Origin: CAYJHC01 sp964369805
Lineage (GTDB): Bacteria; Bacillota; Clostridia; Peptostreptococcales; Anaerovoracaceae
Direction of reading: 5' to 3'
Assembly: GCA_964369805.1 (NCBI GenBank)
Contig: CAYJFM010000032.1
Location: forward strand, 1-24,401
DNA length: 24,401 bases
Part shown: piece after piece, positions 1 to 7,415 of the stretch
Layout of the letters: every line of letters begins with the position of its first letter
How positions within the stretch are numbered: the first letter of the stretch is position 1
Program-made: the position numbers and the translations under genes
Notes under the pieces: generated by a model
The model's input: only the letters and a program-made list of their open reading frames with translations
The model's database searches: none
What the model was told of the DNA's origin: nothing

Positions 1-2
1 AA

Positions 3-128
3 ATTGATGAAAAACTTCTAGGCAAAATTGGAAGAAGGCTTTCTTCACTGGGATATGATACGGATATAGTCTATAAGACTATAGGAAAACTAATGAAACA
101 AAGGGAAAGACATGAATCAATTTACTAG
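3..128 (+). CDS. recX: C-terminal fragment of a RecX-like regulatory protein (5' end outside window)
   Basis: An open frame enters from the left edge and ends at TAG 126-128, giving about 41 residues that read IDEKLLGKIGRRLSSLGYDT and continue to ...RERHESIY. The pattern of a basic helix followed by 'LxSLGYD..IVYKTI' is typical of the last three-helix repeat of RecX, the modulator of RecA filaments. The stop lies 17 bases inside the following tcdA gene, so the two overlap and are probably translationally coupled. Only the tail is visible, so the family call rests on a short stretch and is tentative. Confidence 0.5.
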   Translation: MDEKLLGKIGRRLSSLGYDTDIVYKTIGKLMKQRERHESIY

Positions 129-789
129 AGTAGAAAAAATAATAGGTACTGATGGAGTTAAAATATTAAAGGGTGCAAATGTAATTGTATTTGGTATAGG
201 CGGAGTAGGAGGCTATGTAGTTGAAACCCTAATACGAAGCGGAATAGAAAATATTACTATTGTTGATAGAGATATAGTTGATGTTACAAATATTAATAGG
301 CAAATTATAGCAACACATAGCAATATAGGGGAATCTAAAGTAGAAGTCATGAGAATGAGGATATTAGATATAAATCCTAATGTGAAAGTAAAGAGTATAA
401 TGGAGTTTCTTGAAAAAAATAATTTGAGTCAGTTTAATTTACAGGAATATGACTATATTATTGATGCTATAGATACTGTAACATCTAAACTTGACTTGGT
501 TGTTGAAGCTAAATCAATAGGTGTACCAATAATATCATCTATGGGTACAGGGAACAAGATGGATCCTACAAAGTTAATGTGTACGGATATAAAAAAGACT
601 AAAATTTGTCCCCTAGCAAAAGTTATAAGAAAAGAATTGCGAAGTAGAGGGATTAGCGACCTTAAAGTAATATATTCGGAGGAAGAACCAAAGAAAACGA
701 TGGAAAGAACCCCGGCTAGCATGATGATGGTTCCTGCTTCAGCAGGTATTTTAATAGCAAAAGTTGTTATAGAAGACCTGTTAGGCTAA
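112..789 (+). CDS. tcdA: tRNA threonylcarbamoyladenosine dehydratase (ThiF/E1-like family)
   Basis: A 225-residue E1-like ATP-dependent enzyme expected to cyclise the t6A modification at position 37 of ANN-decoding tRNAs. The nucleotide-binding loop GIGGVGG is at residues 28-34. It is followed by the acidic strand end VDRDIVDVTNINRQ (51-64), where the Asp and Arg contact ATP in ThiF/MoeB enzymes. The DAIDTVTSK segment and the CPLAK cysteine motif are typical of the TcdA (YgdL/CsdL) branch. It is shorter than the E. coli protein (about 268 residues), as usual in Firmicutes. The ATG at 112 overlaps the upstream recX-like stop and has an AGGGAAAG ribosome binding site. It is probably the second gene of the run that continues to pdp. 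Confidence 0.88.
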   Translation: MNQFTRVEKIIGTDGVKILKGANVIVFGIGGVGGYVVETLIRSGIENITIVDRDIVDVTNINRQIIATHSNIGESKVEVMRMRILDINPNVKVKSIMEFLEKNNLSQFNLQEYDYIIDAIDTVTSKLDLVVEAKSIGVPIISSMGTGNKMDPTKLMCTDIKKTKICPLAKVIRKELRSRGISDLKVIYSEEEPKKTMERTPASMMMVPASAGILIAKVVIEDLLG

Positions 790-829
790 TAGTCAAGAAT
801 TATTGGGAAGGCTAAATATAGGAGAGTTT

Positions 830-2032
830 ATGGATATAATTATAATTTGTTTAATAGTATGCCTGTTAGGCATAGTTGCCATACTTATTTTTAAATTAAA
901 AAATATGGAGGCATCTGTCGCAAAGAGAGTTTCGGAAGAAAACCTTAAGTATAGCAATCAATTAGCTACTTATATTCAAGGTCAAAATCAACTTATCATC
1001 GATGTTCTAAATAACAATATTAACCAAATGGCTGTGCAAGTGAATAACTCAACATTACAAAATGATAAAAAGCTAGAAGACATTAGATTAACAATGGAAA
1101 GAAGACTAAAGTCACTTCAAGAAGACAATAATACTCAATTAGAAAAGATGAGAGGAACTGTGGATGAAAAGTTGCAAAAAACTCTTGATGATAAAATAGG
1201 TCAATCCTTTAAACTAGTTAATGAGAGGTTGGAACAAGTCTATAAAGGGCTTGGAGAAATGCAGGCTTTAGCTAGTGGTGTTGGAGATTTAAAAAAGGTA
1301 CTTACTAATGTGAAAAGTAGGGGTATTCTTGGAGAAATTCAACTAAGGGGAATACTGGAAGAAATACTTCCAAAAGAGCAGTATGAGGAAAACGTAAAAG
1401 TTTCACCTGAATCGAAGGGGTTTGTGGAATTTGCTATAAAACTGCCAGGAGACAGTGATGGAAAATCAGTTTACTTACCCATTGATGCTAAGTTTCCAGG
1501 TGATGCATATGCTTACCTTAGGGATGCAATTGATAGTGGATCAAAAGAAGAAGTTGCTATTGCAAAAAAGAATCTTGAGAATGCAATAAAAAAAGCAGCA
1601 AAGGATATTTCGGAAAAATATATTGAACCTCCATTTACAACGGATTTTGCAATAATGTTTCTGCCTTTTGAGGGACTTTATGCTGAGGTTATTAATATGG
1701 GGCTAGTAGAAACCTTACAAAGAGACTATAAGATAAATATTGCTGGGCCAACTACTATGGCTGCATTATTAAATAGTCTACAAATGGGCTTTAAAACACT
1801 GGCCATACAAAAAAGGTCTAGTGAGGTCTGGAATGTACTTGGCGCTGTTAAGAATGAGTTTTCAAAGTTTGAGGAAACATTAGAAGCCACACAGAAAAAA
1901 ATAACACAAGCAAATGAAAGTTTAGAAAAACTAGTAGGAACAAGGACGAGAATGATTAACAGTAAACTAAAGAAAATATCTATGTTAAATGATGAAAATA
2001 CACAGGTTTTTCTTGAAGGAAATGAGGATTAA
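830..2032 (+). CDS. rmuC: DNA recombination protein RmuC homologue
   Basis: The frame is open from a TTG at 803, but the ATG at 830 is the better start: AGGAGAG lies a few bases upstream and the protein then begins with a hydrophobic membrane anchor (MDIIIICLIVCLLGIVAILIF). The resulting 400-residue protein has an N-terminal transmembrane helix (about 2-21), a long charged coiled coil (about 25-135), and the RmuC core. Core motifs include 'KSRGILGEIQLRGILEEILP', 'LPIDAKFPGDAY', 'FLPFEGLYAEV' and 'GPTTMAALLNSLQMGFKTLAIQKRS'. RmuC limits inversions at short inverted repeats and is a predicted nuclease-like protein; its exact activity is poorly defined. The stop codon is directly followed by the ATG of the next gene, so the two are cotranscribed and probably coupled. 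Confidence 0.9.
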   Translation: MDIIIICLIVCLLGIVAILIFKLKNMEASVAKRVSEENLKYSNQLATYIQGQNQLIIDVLNNNINQMAVQVNNSTLQNDKKLEDIRLTMERRLKSLQEDNNTQLEKMRGTVDEKLQKTLDDKIGQSFKLVNERLEQVYKGLGEMQALASGVGDLKKVLTNVKSRGILGEIQLRGILEEILPKEQYEENVKVSPESKGFVEFAIKLPGDSDGKSVYLPIDAKFPGDAYAYLRDAIDSGSKEEVAIAKKNLENAIKKAAKDISEKYIEPPFTTDFAIMFLPFEGLYAEVINMGLVETLQRDYKINIAGPTTMAALLNSLQMGFKTLAIQKRSSEVWNVLGAVKNEFSKFEETLEATQKKITQANESLEKLVGTRTRMINSKLKKISMLNDENTQVFLEGNED

Positions 2033-2725
2033 ATGCATTTATTTTGTATAGGAGACCTACACCTATCCCTTGATCCTAGGGTAGATAAACCAATGAGTAA
2101 ATTTGGAGAAATATGGGAAAATCATAGTGAAAAAGTTAAAAAGAACTGGATTGAAAGGGTTACTGAAGAAGATATTGTAATTATTGCAGGAGATATTTCT
2201 TGGGGACTAAAGCTAGAAGAAGCTTTAGCTGATTTGAATTTTTTAGATAGCCTCCCAGGAAATAAAATTTTAATTAAAGGAAACCATGACTTATGGTGGG
2301 CAGGAATTACAAAGCTAAATTCAATGTTTGATAGCTTATACTTTCTTCAAAATAAAGCTTTTGAAACTGAGAAGATGGTTATCTGTGGGACAAGAGGCTG
2401 GCTGTGCCCAGGAGATTCAGACTTTGGAGAAGATGATGAAAAAATATATAAAAGAGAAGCTCTAAGATTAGAGAGTTCCTTAGTTGAGGGGGCAAAGACT
2501 GGAAAGCCTATAGTGTGCGTGACTCATTTTCCTCCAACTAATGATAAGGGGCAGCCATCTCTTTTTACTAAACTATATGAGAAATATAATGTAAGTGAAG
2601 CCTATTTTGGCCACCTTCATACGAAGGGTGGATTTAAAAAAGCATATCAGGGCAATATGAATGGAGTTAATTATAAGTTGATTTCGTATGACTTTCTTGA
2701 GGGTAAGCTTTATCAAATAATTTAA
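2033..2725 (+). CDS. calcineurin-like metallophosphoesterase
   Basis: A 230-residue cytosolic phosphoesterase with every dimetal-site block of the calcineurin-like fold in order: GDLH (residues 7-10), GDISWG (53-58), GNHD (83-86), THFPP (164-168) and GHLH (193-196). These supply the Asp, His and Asn ligands for two divalent metals. The length and the 'GNHDLWW' / 'GTRGWLCPGD' features match a family of small bacterial phosphohydrolases of unknown substrate. The gene begins with no gap after rmuC and is followed 19 bases later by deoB, placing it in the same transcription unit. Family membership is clear. The substrate cannot be read from sequence or context, although the neighbours concern nucleic acids and nucleosides. 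Confidence 0.85.
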   Translation: MHLFCIGDLHLSLDPRVDKPMSKFGEIWENHSEKVKKNWIERVTEEDIVIIAGDISWGLKLEEALADLNFLDSLPGNKILIKGNHDLWWAGITKLNSMFDSLYFLQNKAFETEKMVICGTRGWLCPGDSDFGEDDEKIYKREALRLESSLVEGAKTGKPIVCVTHFPPTNDKGQPSLFTKLYEKYNVSEAYFGHLHTKGGFKKAYQGNMNGVNYKLISYDFLEGKLYQII

Positions 2726-2744
2726 ATTGATTAAGGAGAGCGTG

Positions 2745-3941
2745 ATGAAAGTAATTTTGATTGTAATGGATAGCCTGGGCGTTGGTGAAATGCCAGATGC
2801 AAATGATTTTGGAGACACAGGAGCAAATACCTTTTTACATATTTTAGAAAGAAAGCCTGATTTGAATATTCCTAATTTACAACAGCTAGGGTTTTGTAAT
2901 ATTGACGGTCTAGAAGCATCCAACATGGCTATAAAAAAGCCGCGAGGCATTTATGGAAGATTATCAGAAAAGTCTCTAGGCAAAGATACTACAACAGGTC
3001 ATTGGGAGCTTGCTGGAATTGAAACAAAGATACCTTTTAATACTTATCCAAATGGATTTCCAAATGAATTTATAAAAGAATTTGAAGCAAACATAGGGAG
3101 AAAAACAATAGGGAACTATCCAGCCTCAGGCACTAAAATAATTGAAGAACTAGGGCCAAAGCATGAAGAATCTGGGGAAGTAATTATATATACTTCAGCT
3201 GATAGTGTATTGCAAATTGCTGTAAATGTGGATGTCATCCCACTAGAAGAGCTGTATTCTATATGTAAAAAAGCAAGAGAGATGCTTGTTGGCGACTGGG
3301 CATGTGGAAGGGTAATAGCAAGACCATATAAGTTAGTAGATGGAAACAGGAAAAGAACTCCTGACAGAAAGGACTACTCTGTGTCTCCACCAGAAGCTAC
3401 TGTGCTGGACTTCTTGGTAGAAAAAGGAATAGAGGTTTATGGTATAGGAAAGATAAGTGATATATTTAATGGTGTAGGACTTTCAAGAGAAACTCATACT
3501 AAGAGCAATATGGCAGGCGTAGATGAAACAATTTTACGAATAAAGGAGAGCTTTTCTGGACTGATTTTTACAAACTTGGTTGATTTTGATTCTGAATTTG
3601 GACATAGAAGAGATGCGATTGGGTATGGAAAAGCTATTGAAGAATTTGATGTAAGGTTGCCAGAAATAATAAACGCCATGGAAAAAGAAGACCTACTTAT
3701 TTTAACAGCTGACCATGGAAATGACCCTACATTTAAAGGAACAGACCATACACGAGAAAGAGTTCCAGCAATTTTTGTAACTAAAGCTTTATGGGAGAAT
3801 CCAGACTATAGCAATAATATTGGTACAAGGGACAGCTTTGCAGATATTGCTGCTACTATTGCTAAAATATTCAAAGTAAGGAAACCACCTATAGGTAGGG
3901 AAATTACCGAAGTTGTTAAGGTTCTTGAAACTGTAAAGTAG
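2745..3941 (+). CDS. deoB: phosphopentomutase
   Basis: Interconverts (deoxy)ribose 1-phosphate and (deoxy)ribose 5-phosphate, feeding nucleoside sugars into the pentose phosphate pathway or the DeoC aldolase. The frame is open from TTG 2727, but ATG 2745 follows AAGGAG at a normal distance and gives the conserved N-terminus MKVILIVMDSLGVGEMPDA. The protein is then 398 residues, close to Bacillus enzymes. Alkaline-phosphatase-superfamily signatures are present: metal-binding D9, DTTTGHWE (81-88) with the Thr just before GHWE matching the phosphorylated Thr85 of the B. cereus enzyme, and the C-terminal DHGNDPTFKGTDHTRE metal-site block. It is followed 11 bases later by pdp, whose product, a pentose 1-phosphate, is its substrate. 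Confidence 0.96.
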   Translation: MKVILIVMDSLGVGEMPDANDFGDTGANTFLHILERKPDLNIPNLQQLGFCNIDGLEASNMAIKKPRGIYGRLSEKSLGKDTTTGHWELAGIETKIPFNTYPNGFPNEFIKEFEANIGRKTIGNYPASGTKIIEELGPKHEESGEVIIYTSADSVLQIAVNVDVIPLEELYSICKKAREMLVGDWACGRVIARPYKLVDGNRKRTPDRKDYSVSPPEATVLDFLVEKGIEVYGIGKISDIFNGVGLSRETHTKSNMAGVDETILRIKESFSGLIFTNLVDFDSEFGHRRDAIGYGKAIEEFDVRLPEIINAMEKEDLLILTADHGNDPTFKGTDHTRERVPAIFVTKALWENPDYSNNIGTRDSFADIAATIAKIFKVRKPPIGREITEVVKVLETVK

Positions 3942-3952
3942 TGAGGTAAGCT

Positions 3953-5263
3953 ATGGATATTAGATCAATAATTATAAAGAAAAAAGAAGGGCATAGTTTA
4001 AATAAAGAGGAAATAGAATATGCAATAGAAGGGTTTACTTGTGGCCAAATTGCAGATTACCAAATGGCAGCACTTTTAATGGCGATCTGCATAAATGGAA
4101 TGGATGAAGAAGAAACGTTAGTGCTAGCAAAAGCAATGAAAAAATCTGGCGATATAGTAGATTTGAATCCAATAAAAGGTGTTAAAGTAGACAAGCATAG
4201 TACAGGTGGAGTAGGAGATAAAACAACTTTAATAGTAGCTCCTATTGCAGCAGCACTGGGAGTAAAGGTTGCAAAAATGAGTGGGCGAGGACTTGGGTTT
4301 ACAGGTGGGACCATTGATAAAATGGAGGCCATTCCTGGCATGAGAACAGCTCTTGAAAAAGAAGAGTTTTTTCAACTTGTAAATAAGCAAGGCCTCTCAG
4401 TTATTGGGCAAACTGGGCATATTGCTCCAGCAGATAAAAAGATTTATGCGCTTCGTGATGTAACGGGTACGGTGGATAATATTTCTTTAATTGCATCTTC
4501 AATAATGTCAAAGAAGTTGGCCTCTGGCAGTGATAAGATTTTGCTAGATGTTAAATGTGGTAGTGGTGGGTTTATGAAAAGCATTGGGGATGCAAAGAAA
4601 TTAGCAGAAACAATGATTAGGATCGGTAATGGTGATGGCAAGGAAACAGTCTGCGCAATAACTAATATGAATCAACCTTTAGGTAAGGCCATCGGTAATA
4701 GCCTTGAAGTAATTGAAGCTATAGAAGTTTTAAAAGGCAAAGGGCCAGAAGATATAAGTGAGCTCTCAATAAAATTAGCTGCAATTATGGCTGTTTTAGG
4801 AAAGGTTGTAGTAAATATACAGGAAGCAGAAGAGCAGGCTAGGATAGTTATTGAAAATGGTAAAGCTTTAGATAAACTTAGAGAGATGATAAAAGGGCAG
4901 GGTGGAGATGATAGAGTTATTGATGATTACGGCCTTTTTACTATCTCCAAGAATATAGAGCATGTATATTCAACTACAAGTGGATATGTGAAGACAATTG
5001 AAACAGATAAATTAGGAAACTGTTCACAGAAACTTGGGGCAGGTAGAGTTAGAAAAGAAGATCCAATTGACCTAGGTGCTGGAATTGTTTTTGAGGCGAA
5101 AATAGGCGATTATGTTTTTTCAGGACAAAGGATAGCTACGGTCTATACAGATAAAAGTGAAATTCTCGAAGAAGTGAAAATAGAAATTTTGGAGTCTATA
5201 GAATTCAGTGATAAAAAAATAAAAAGCCAACAATTGGTTAGAGAAATTGTTGGTGAAATTTAA
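3953..5263 (+). CDS. pdp: pyrimidine-nucleoside phosphorylase
   Basis: Phosphorolyses uridine, thymidine or deoxyuridine to the base plus (deoxy)ribose 1-phosphate. The 436 residues match the family length (about 433). The phosphate-binding block KHSTGGVGDKTTL starts at residue 81. The pyrimidine-binding residues of the family are all in register: R168, S183 and K187 in 'YALRDVTGTVDN' and 'ASSIMSKKLASG'. 'SGRGLGFTGGTIDKMEAIPG' is also diagnostic. The ribosome binding site is GAGGTAAG, 11 bases after the deoB stop, so the two genes form a nucleoside catabolic pair. A 9-bp inverted repeat overlaps the last codons. Thymidine phosphorylase (deoA) is the closest alternative name; the Firmicute enzyme usually accepts both uridine and thymidine. 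Confidence 0.95.
   Translation: MDIRSIIIKKKEGHSLNKEEIEYAIEGFTCGQIADYQMAALLMAICINGMDEEETLVLAKAMKKSGDIVDLNPIKGVKVDKHSTGGVGDKTTLIVAPIAAALGVKVAKMSGRGLGFTGGTIDKMEAIPGMRTALEKEEFFQLVNKQGLSVIGQTGHIAPADKKIYALRDVTGTVDNISLIASSIMSKKLASGSDKILLDVKCGSGGFMKSIGDAKKLAETMIRIGNGDGKETVCAITNMNQPLGKAIGNSLEVIEAIEVLKGKGPEDISELSIKLAAIMAVLGKVVVNIQEAEEQARIVIENGKALDKLREMIKGQGGDDRVIDDYGLFTISKNIEHVYSTTSGYVKTIETDKLGNCSQKLGAGRVRKEDPIDLGAGIVFEAKIGDYVFSGQRIATVYTDKSEILEEVKIEILESIEFSDKKIKSQQLVREIVGEI
5226..5254 (+). terminator. possible weak terminator hairpin overlapping the pdp 3' end
   Basis: Perfect 9-bp inverted repeat CCAACAATT (5227-5235) / AATTGTTGG (5245-5253) with a 9-base loop, plus a possible flanking G-U pair. It lies within the last dozen codons of pdp. 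The downstream bases are AT-rich but contain no clear T run, so termination would be weak. It could instead be an mRNA 3'-end stabilising stem. Confidence 0.35.
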
Positions 5264-5488
5264 TTGAAATTGAGTATTAGAGCATTGTTATGAAAGGTGT
5301 AGAAAACCAAGCTTTAGCTTAAAAATAGTTTGAAAAACTAACCTTTTAATAAAAAAGAAAATATTGATTTTTCAACAAAAATGTTATCTATTTAGTATGT
5401 ATAAAAACAAAATAATCAAATTTTATTTTTATAAAGGGGAAAAACACAAAAAATACTAGAATTTCAAAGGATAAATCCCCCAAACCTA

Positions 5489-5516
5489 TTGACATCAGTA
5501 GAGAAAAGTGTAAAAT
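5489..5516 (+). promoter_or_regulatory. sigma-A-type promoter for hup (-35 TTGACA, -10 TAAAAT)
   Basis: Consensus -35 TTGACA at 5489-5494, a 16-base spacer and TAAAAT at 5511-5516. It is correctly oriented towards hup, with transcription expected to start near 5522-5524 and an 80-base leader. It is the only good promoter match in this gap. Confidence 0.65.
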
Positions 5517-5522
5517 AATTTT

Positions 5523-5557
5523 AGCGACTAAATAATTTATGGTATTACTTAGTCGCT
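5523..5557 (+). promoter_or_regulatory. 5'-leader stem-loop of the hup transcript
   Basis: Perfect inverted repeat AGCGACTAA (5523-5531) / TTAGTCGCT (5549-5557), with a 17-base loop. It begins almost exactly where transcription should start from the 5489 promoter, so the mRNA would begin with this hairpin. It could protect the 5' end from decay or be a protein operator at the start site. It is not a terminator, since no T run follows. Confidence 0.55.
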
Positions 5558-5602
5558 TACTAAATTGACAAGAATAACCAAGAGGTTTATAAGGAGGAAA
5601 AT

Positions 5603-5881
5603 ATGAATAAAACAGAATTAGTAGCTAAGGTAGCTGAAAAGACAGGAATGACAAAGAAGGTAGCTGAAGAAGCTGTAACTGCTACAATCCAAAGTATTGA
5701 AGAAGCTTTAGTAGCTAATGATAAAGTACAACTTATCGGTTTTGGTACTTTTGAAGTGAGAGAAAGAAAAGCTAGAACTGGTAGAAACCCAAGAAAACCT
5801 GAGGAAATTATTGAAATTCCAGCTTCAAGTGCTCCAGTATTCAAAGCAGGAAAAGCTCTTAAAGATGCAGTAAACAAATAA
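5603..5881 (+). CDS. hup: DNA-binding protein HU
   Basis: A 92-residue histone-like protein that bends and compacts DNA as a dimer. The whole length matches the HU family: MNKTELVAKVAEKTG helix-turn-helix body, the 'LIGFGTFEVRERKARTGRNPRKPEE' segment with the beta-arm (about 46-75) and the arm-tip RNP motif, then 'VFKAGKALKDAVNK'. The ribosome binding site AAGGAGG is 6 bases upstream of ATG. It has its own promoter and a 3' terminator before rqcP. The hup-rqcP order is conserved across Bacilli and Clostridia. Confidence 0.97.
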   Translation: MNKTELVAKVAEKTGMTKKVAEEAVTATIQSIEEALVANDKVQLIGFGTFEVRERKARTGRNPRKPEEIIEIPASSAPVFKAGKALKDAVNK

Positions 5882-5905
5882 TTGATTAATTATTAGAATA
5901 AAATT

Positions 5906-5930
5906 ACGGAGGCTTTGGTCTCCGTTTTTA
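5906..5930 (+). terminator. intrinsic terminator after hup
   Basis: Stem ACGGAGGC (5906-5913) pairs with GGTCTCCGT (5918-5925 region, one G-U pair) around a TTTG tetraloop, followed by a T run at 5925-5929. It lies 24 bases after the hup stop and 20 bases before rqcP. It probably sets the ratio of abundant HU to low-level RqcP by partial read-through, since no separate rqcP promoter is apparent. Confidence 0.8.
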
Positions 5931-5950
5931 TTTCCTAAAAGGAGGACTGA

Positions 5951-6190
5951 ATGAGATTAGATAAATATCTTAAAGTGTCAAGAATTATAAAACGAAGAAC
6001 AGTTGCAAAAGAAGCTTGTGACCAAGGAAGGGTAACTGTAAATGATAGGCCTGCAAAGGCAGGAACAGAGGTTTCTATAGGCGATGTTCTTAATATTAGA
6101 TTTGGGGCTAATGAAATTAAAATTAGGGTTACAAACTTAAATGAGACGGTGAGAAAAAACGAAGCTGCAGATATGTATGAAAGTTTGTAA
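5951..6190 (+). CDS. rqcP: S4-domain RNA-binding protein RqcP (YabO family)
   Basis: A 79-residue single S4-domain protein (MRLDKYLKVSRIIKRRTVAKEACDQGRVTVNDRPAKAGTEV...). It matches B. subtilis YabO/RqcP, which binds stalled 50S subunits with RqcH to drive poly-alanine tailing of nascent chains. The S4 core occupies about residues 1-60 and the basic patch KRRTVAKEA contacts RNA. AAGGAGG sits just upstream of the ATG. Placement directly after hup is the classical arrangement. In spore formers yabP, yabQ and divIC commonly follow; here the next feature is a strong terminator and oppositely oriented genes. Confidence 0.93.
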   Translation: MRLDKYLKVSRIIKRRTVAKEACDQGRVTVNDRPAKAGTEVSIGDVLNIRFGANEIKIRVTNLNETVRKNEAADMYESL

Positions 6191-6212
6191 GCCTAGATAC
6201 CAGGAAAATTTT

Positions 6213-6254
6213 AAAACGGCAAGTTAGACTGATGTTAGTCTAACTTGCCGTTTT
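6213..6254. terminator. strong bidirectional terminator between rqcP and the aminotransferase
   Basis: Perfect 18-bp inverted repeat, AAAACGGCAAGTTAGACT (6213-6230) and its complement (6237-6254), with a 6-base loop. The A-rich outer bases give a T run on each strand, so it can end transcripts from rqcP (+) and from the convergent aminotransferase gene (-), whose stop is 10 bases away. Confidence 0.92.
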
Positions 6255-6263
6255 ATGTTTTCA

Positions 6264-7415
6264 TTATGATTTATTAGCCTTAGAAAATTCTGCTTTGAAA
6301 TATTCAGATAATTTACAATTTAAGCTGACCCCTAAGTTGTAAAAAGTTTTATCAAGGGCTGTAAGTGTTTCTTCAACATCAGCTGCATTAGCATTTTCAC
6401 CCATGTGTCCTATTCTTATTACTTTTTCAGAAAGAAAATCAAAGCAGCCTGCAATCAAAATGGCATAGTTATCTTTCATATAGGTGGTAATTTGTGAGGC
6501 TGTTAGCCCTTGTGGTACATTAATTACGGTTACTGTGCTGGAATAATCATTCTCTAAATATAGGCTTAAGCCGCTAGCCGTTATTGCTGCTCTGGTGGCA
6601 TTTGCAATATTTCTATGCCTAGTGATAATGCTAGAATCTTCTTCAATTATCTCTATAGCAGCCTCTAAACCATAAATATCACTTATAGGCATTGTATATG
6701 GGAACCATTTTTTTTCGTAATAACCTTTATATGTTAATATGCTTAGATAATATGATGATATCGGTGTTTTTCTTTTTATCATAGTTTCAACAGCTGTATT
6801 ACTCACTGTAAGAATTGTTAATCCAGGAGGAGCAGAAACTACTTTTTGTGATGCCATGCAAAGGATATCTATTGATTCTTCAGTTAAGTCAATATGCTCT
6901 CCAAAGGAACAGGATACGCTGTCGCAGATGGTTAGTATATTGTAGCTTTTTAATATAGCTGATATTTTTGCTATATCATTTAATACTCCAGTTGGAGTAT
7001 CACAGTGGACAAGTGTTGCACATTTGAAGTTTGAATCCTTATCTAAGTAAGCCTTTAATAAATCAGCATCAATACCTTTTTTATAGTCAGAGCTAAACAA
7101 AACCGCTTCACCGCCATACATTTTCACAAAATCTTCAAAGCCTTTACCGAATATCCCATTATCTAGTACTAAGACGCGGTCTCCTGGTTCAATCAATGAA
7201 ACACAAGCTGCCTCAAGACCAAGTATACCTTCTCCAGAAAGAATAAGGGTTTCATAGTTGCTAGTCTGCTTTACTAAATTACCAATTCTTTCGCAAAGAG
7301 TTTTATAGAAATCATAAAAACTTAAGTCAAGGTCAGGGTTTGTTGTCGGCTTTGAACGAGCAAGCCTAACTTTTTCAGGTACCTGGACAGGTCCTGGAGT
7401 CATTATTTTTAGCAT
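6264..7415 (-). CDS. class V aminotransferase, pyridoxamine-pyruvate / alanine-glyoxylate aminotransferase type
   Basis: A 383-residue fold-type I PLP-family aminotransferase. Landmarks: MTPGPVQVPEKV at the N-terminus, SGEGILGLEAA (60-70), ICDSVSCSFGE (cofactor-ring Asp165), SQKVVSAPPGL with the Schiff-base lysine K191, and the carboxylate-binding Arg in RIGHMGE (R334). In alanine-glyoxylate enzymes the loop at residues 60-62 binds the PLP phosphate, usually S-G-H or similar. Here it is S-G-E, and the spacing E62 to K191 (129) equals Glu68 to Lys197 in Mesorhizobium loti pyridoxamine-pyruvate aminotransferase, where Glu68 excludes the phosphate. The second carboxylate Arg of that enzyme (Arg336) is not conserved (F325 region). 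The gene overlaps the upstream ECF-S gene by 7 bases and has AGGAGG before its ATG. The general class is secure; the vitamin B6 role is inference. Confidence 0.85.
   Translation of the reverse strand: MLKIMTPGPVQVPEKVRLARSKPTTNPDLDLSFYDFYKTLCERIGNLVKQTSNYETLILSGEGILGLEAACVSLIEPGDRVLVLDNGIFGKGFEDFVKMYGGEAVLFSSDYKKGIDADLLKAYLDKDSNFKCATLVHCDTPTGVLNDIAKISAILKSYNILTICDSVSCSFGEHIDLTEESIDILCMASQKVVSAPPGLTILTVSNTAVETMIKRKTPISSYYLSILTYKGYYEKKWFPYTMPISDIYGLEAAIEIIEEDSSIITRHRNIANATRAAITASGLSLYLENDYSSTVTVINVPQGLTASQITTYMKDNYAILIAGCFDFLSEKVIRIGHMGENANAADVEETLTALDKTFYNLGVSLNCKLSEYFKAEFSKANKS

Larger units (their letters stand above)
5264..5602. other. 339-bp intergenic region between pdp and hup
   Basis: Very AT-rich with stop codons in all frames and no convincing small gene. 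Contents: downstream flank of the pdp hairpin, a short AT-rich stem TAGTTT/AAACTA (5326-5340), a sigma-A-type promoter at 5489-5516, and a 9-bp stem-loop at 5523-5557. The left half (5264-5480) holds nothing else I can interpret. Confidence 0.6.

Noticed and set aside
803..829. TTG start nine codons upstream of rmuC ATG
   Set aside because: No ribosome binding site upstream, and it would place charged residues before the membrane anchor; ATG 830 has AGGAG.
5326..5340. TAGTTT/AAACTA stem as a terminator for pdp
   Set aside because: Six A/T-rich pairs with no T run; too weak to call.
5565..5593. TTGACA at 5565-5570 with TATAAG at 5588 as a second hup promoter
   Set aside because: The -10 would overlap the ribosome binding site, leaving the transcript without it; the 5489 promoter is better placed.
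5587..5877. Minus-strand 96-codon frame opposite hup
   Set aside because: Antisense to a conserved gene, low-complexity Ser/Ala composition, no ribosome binding site.
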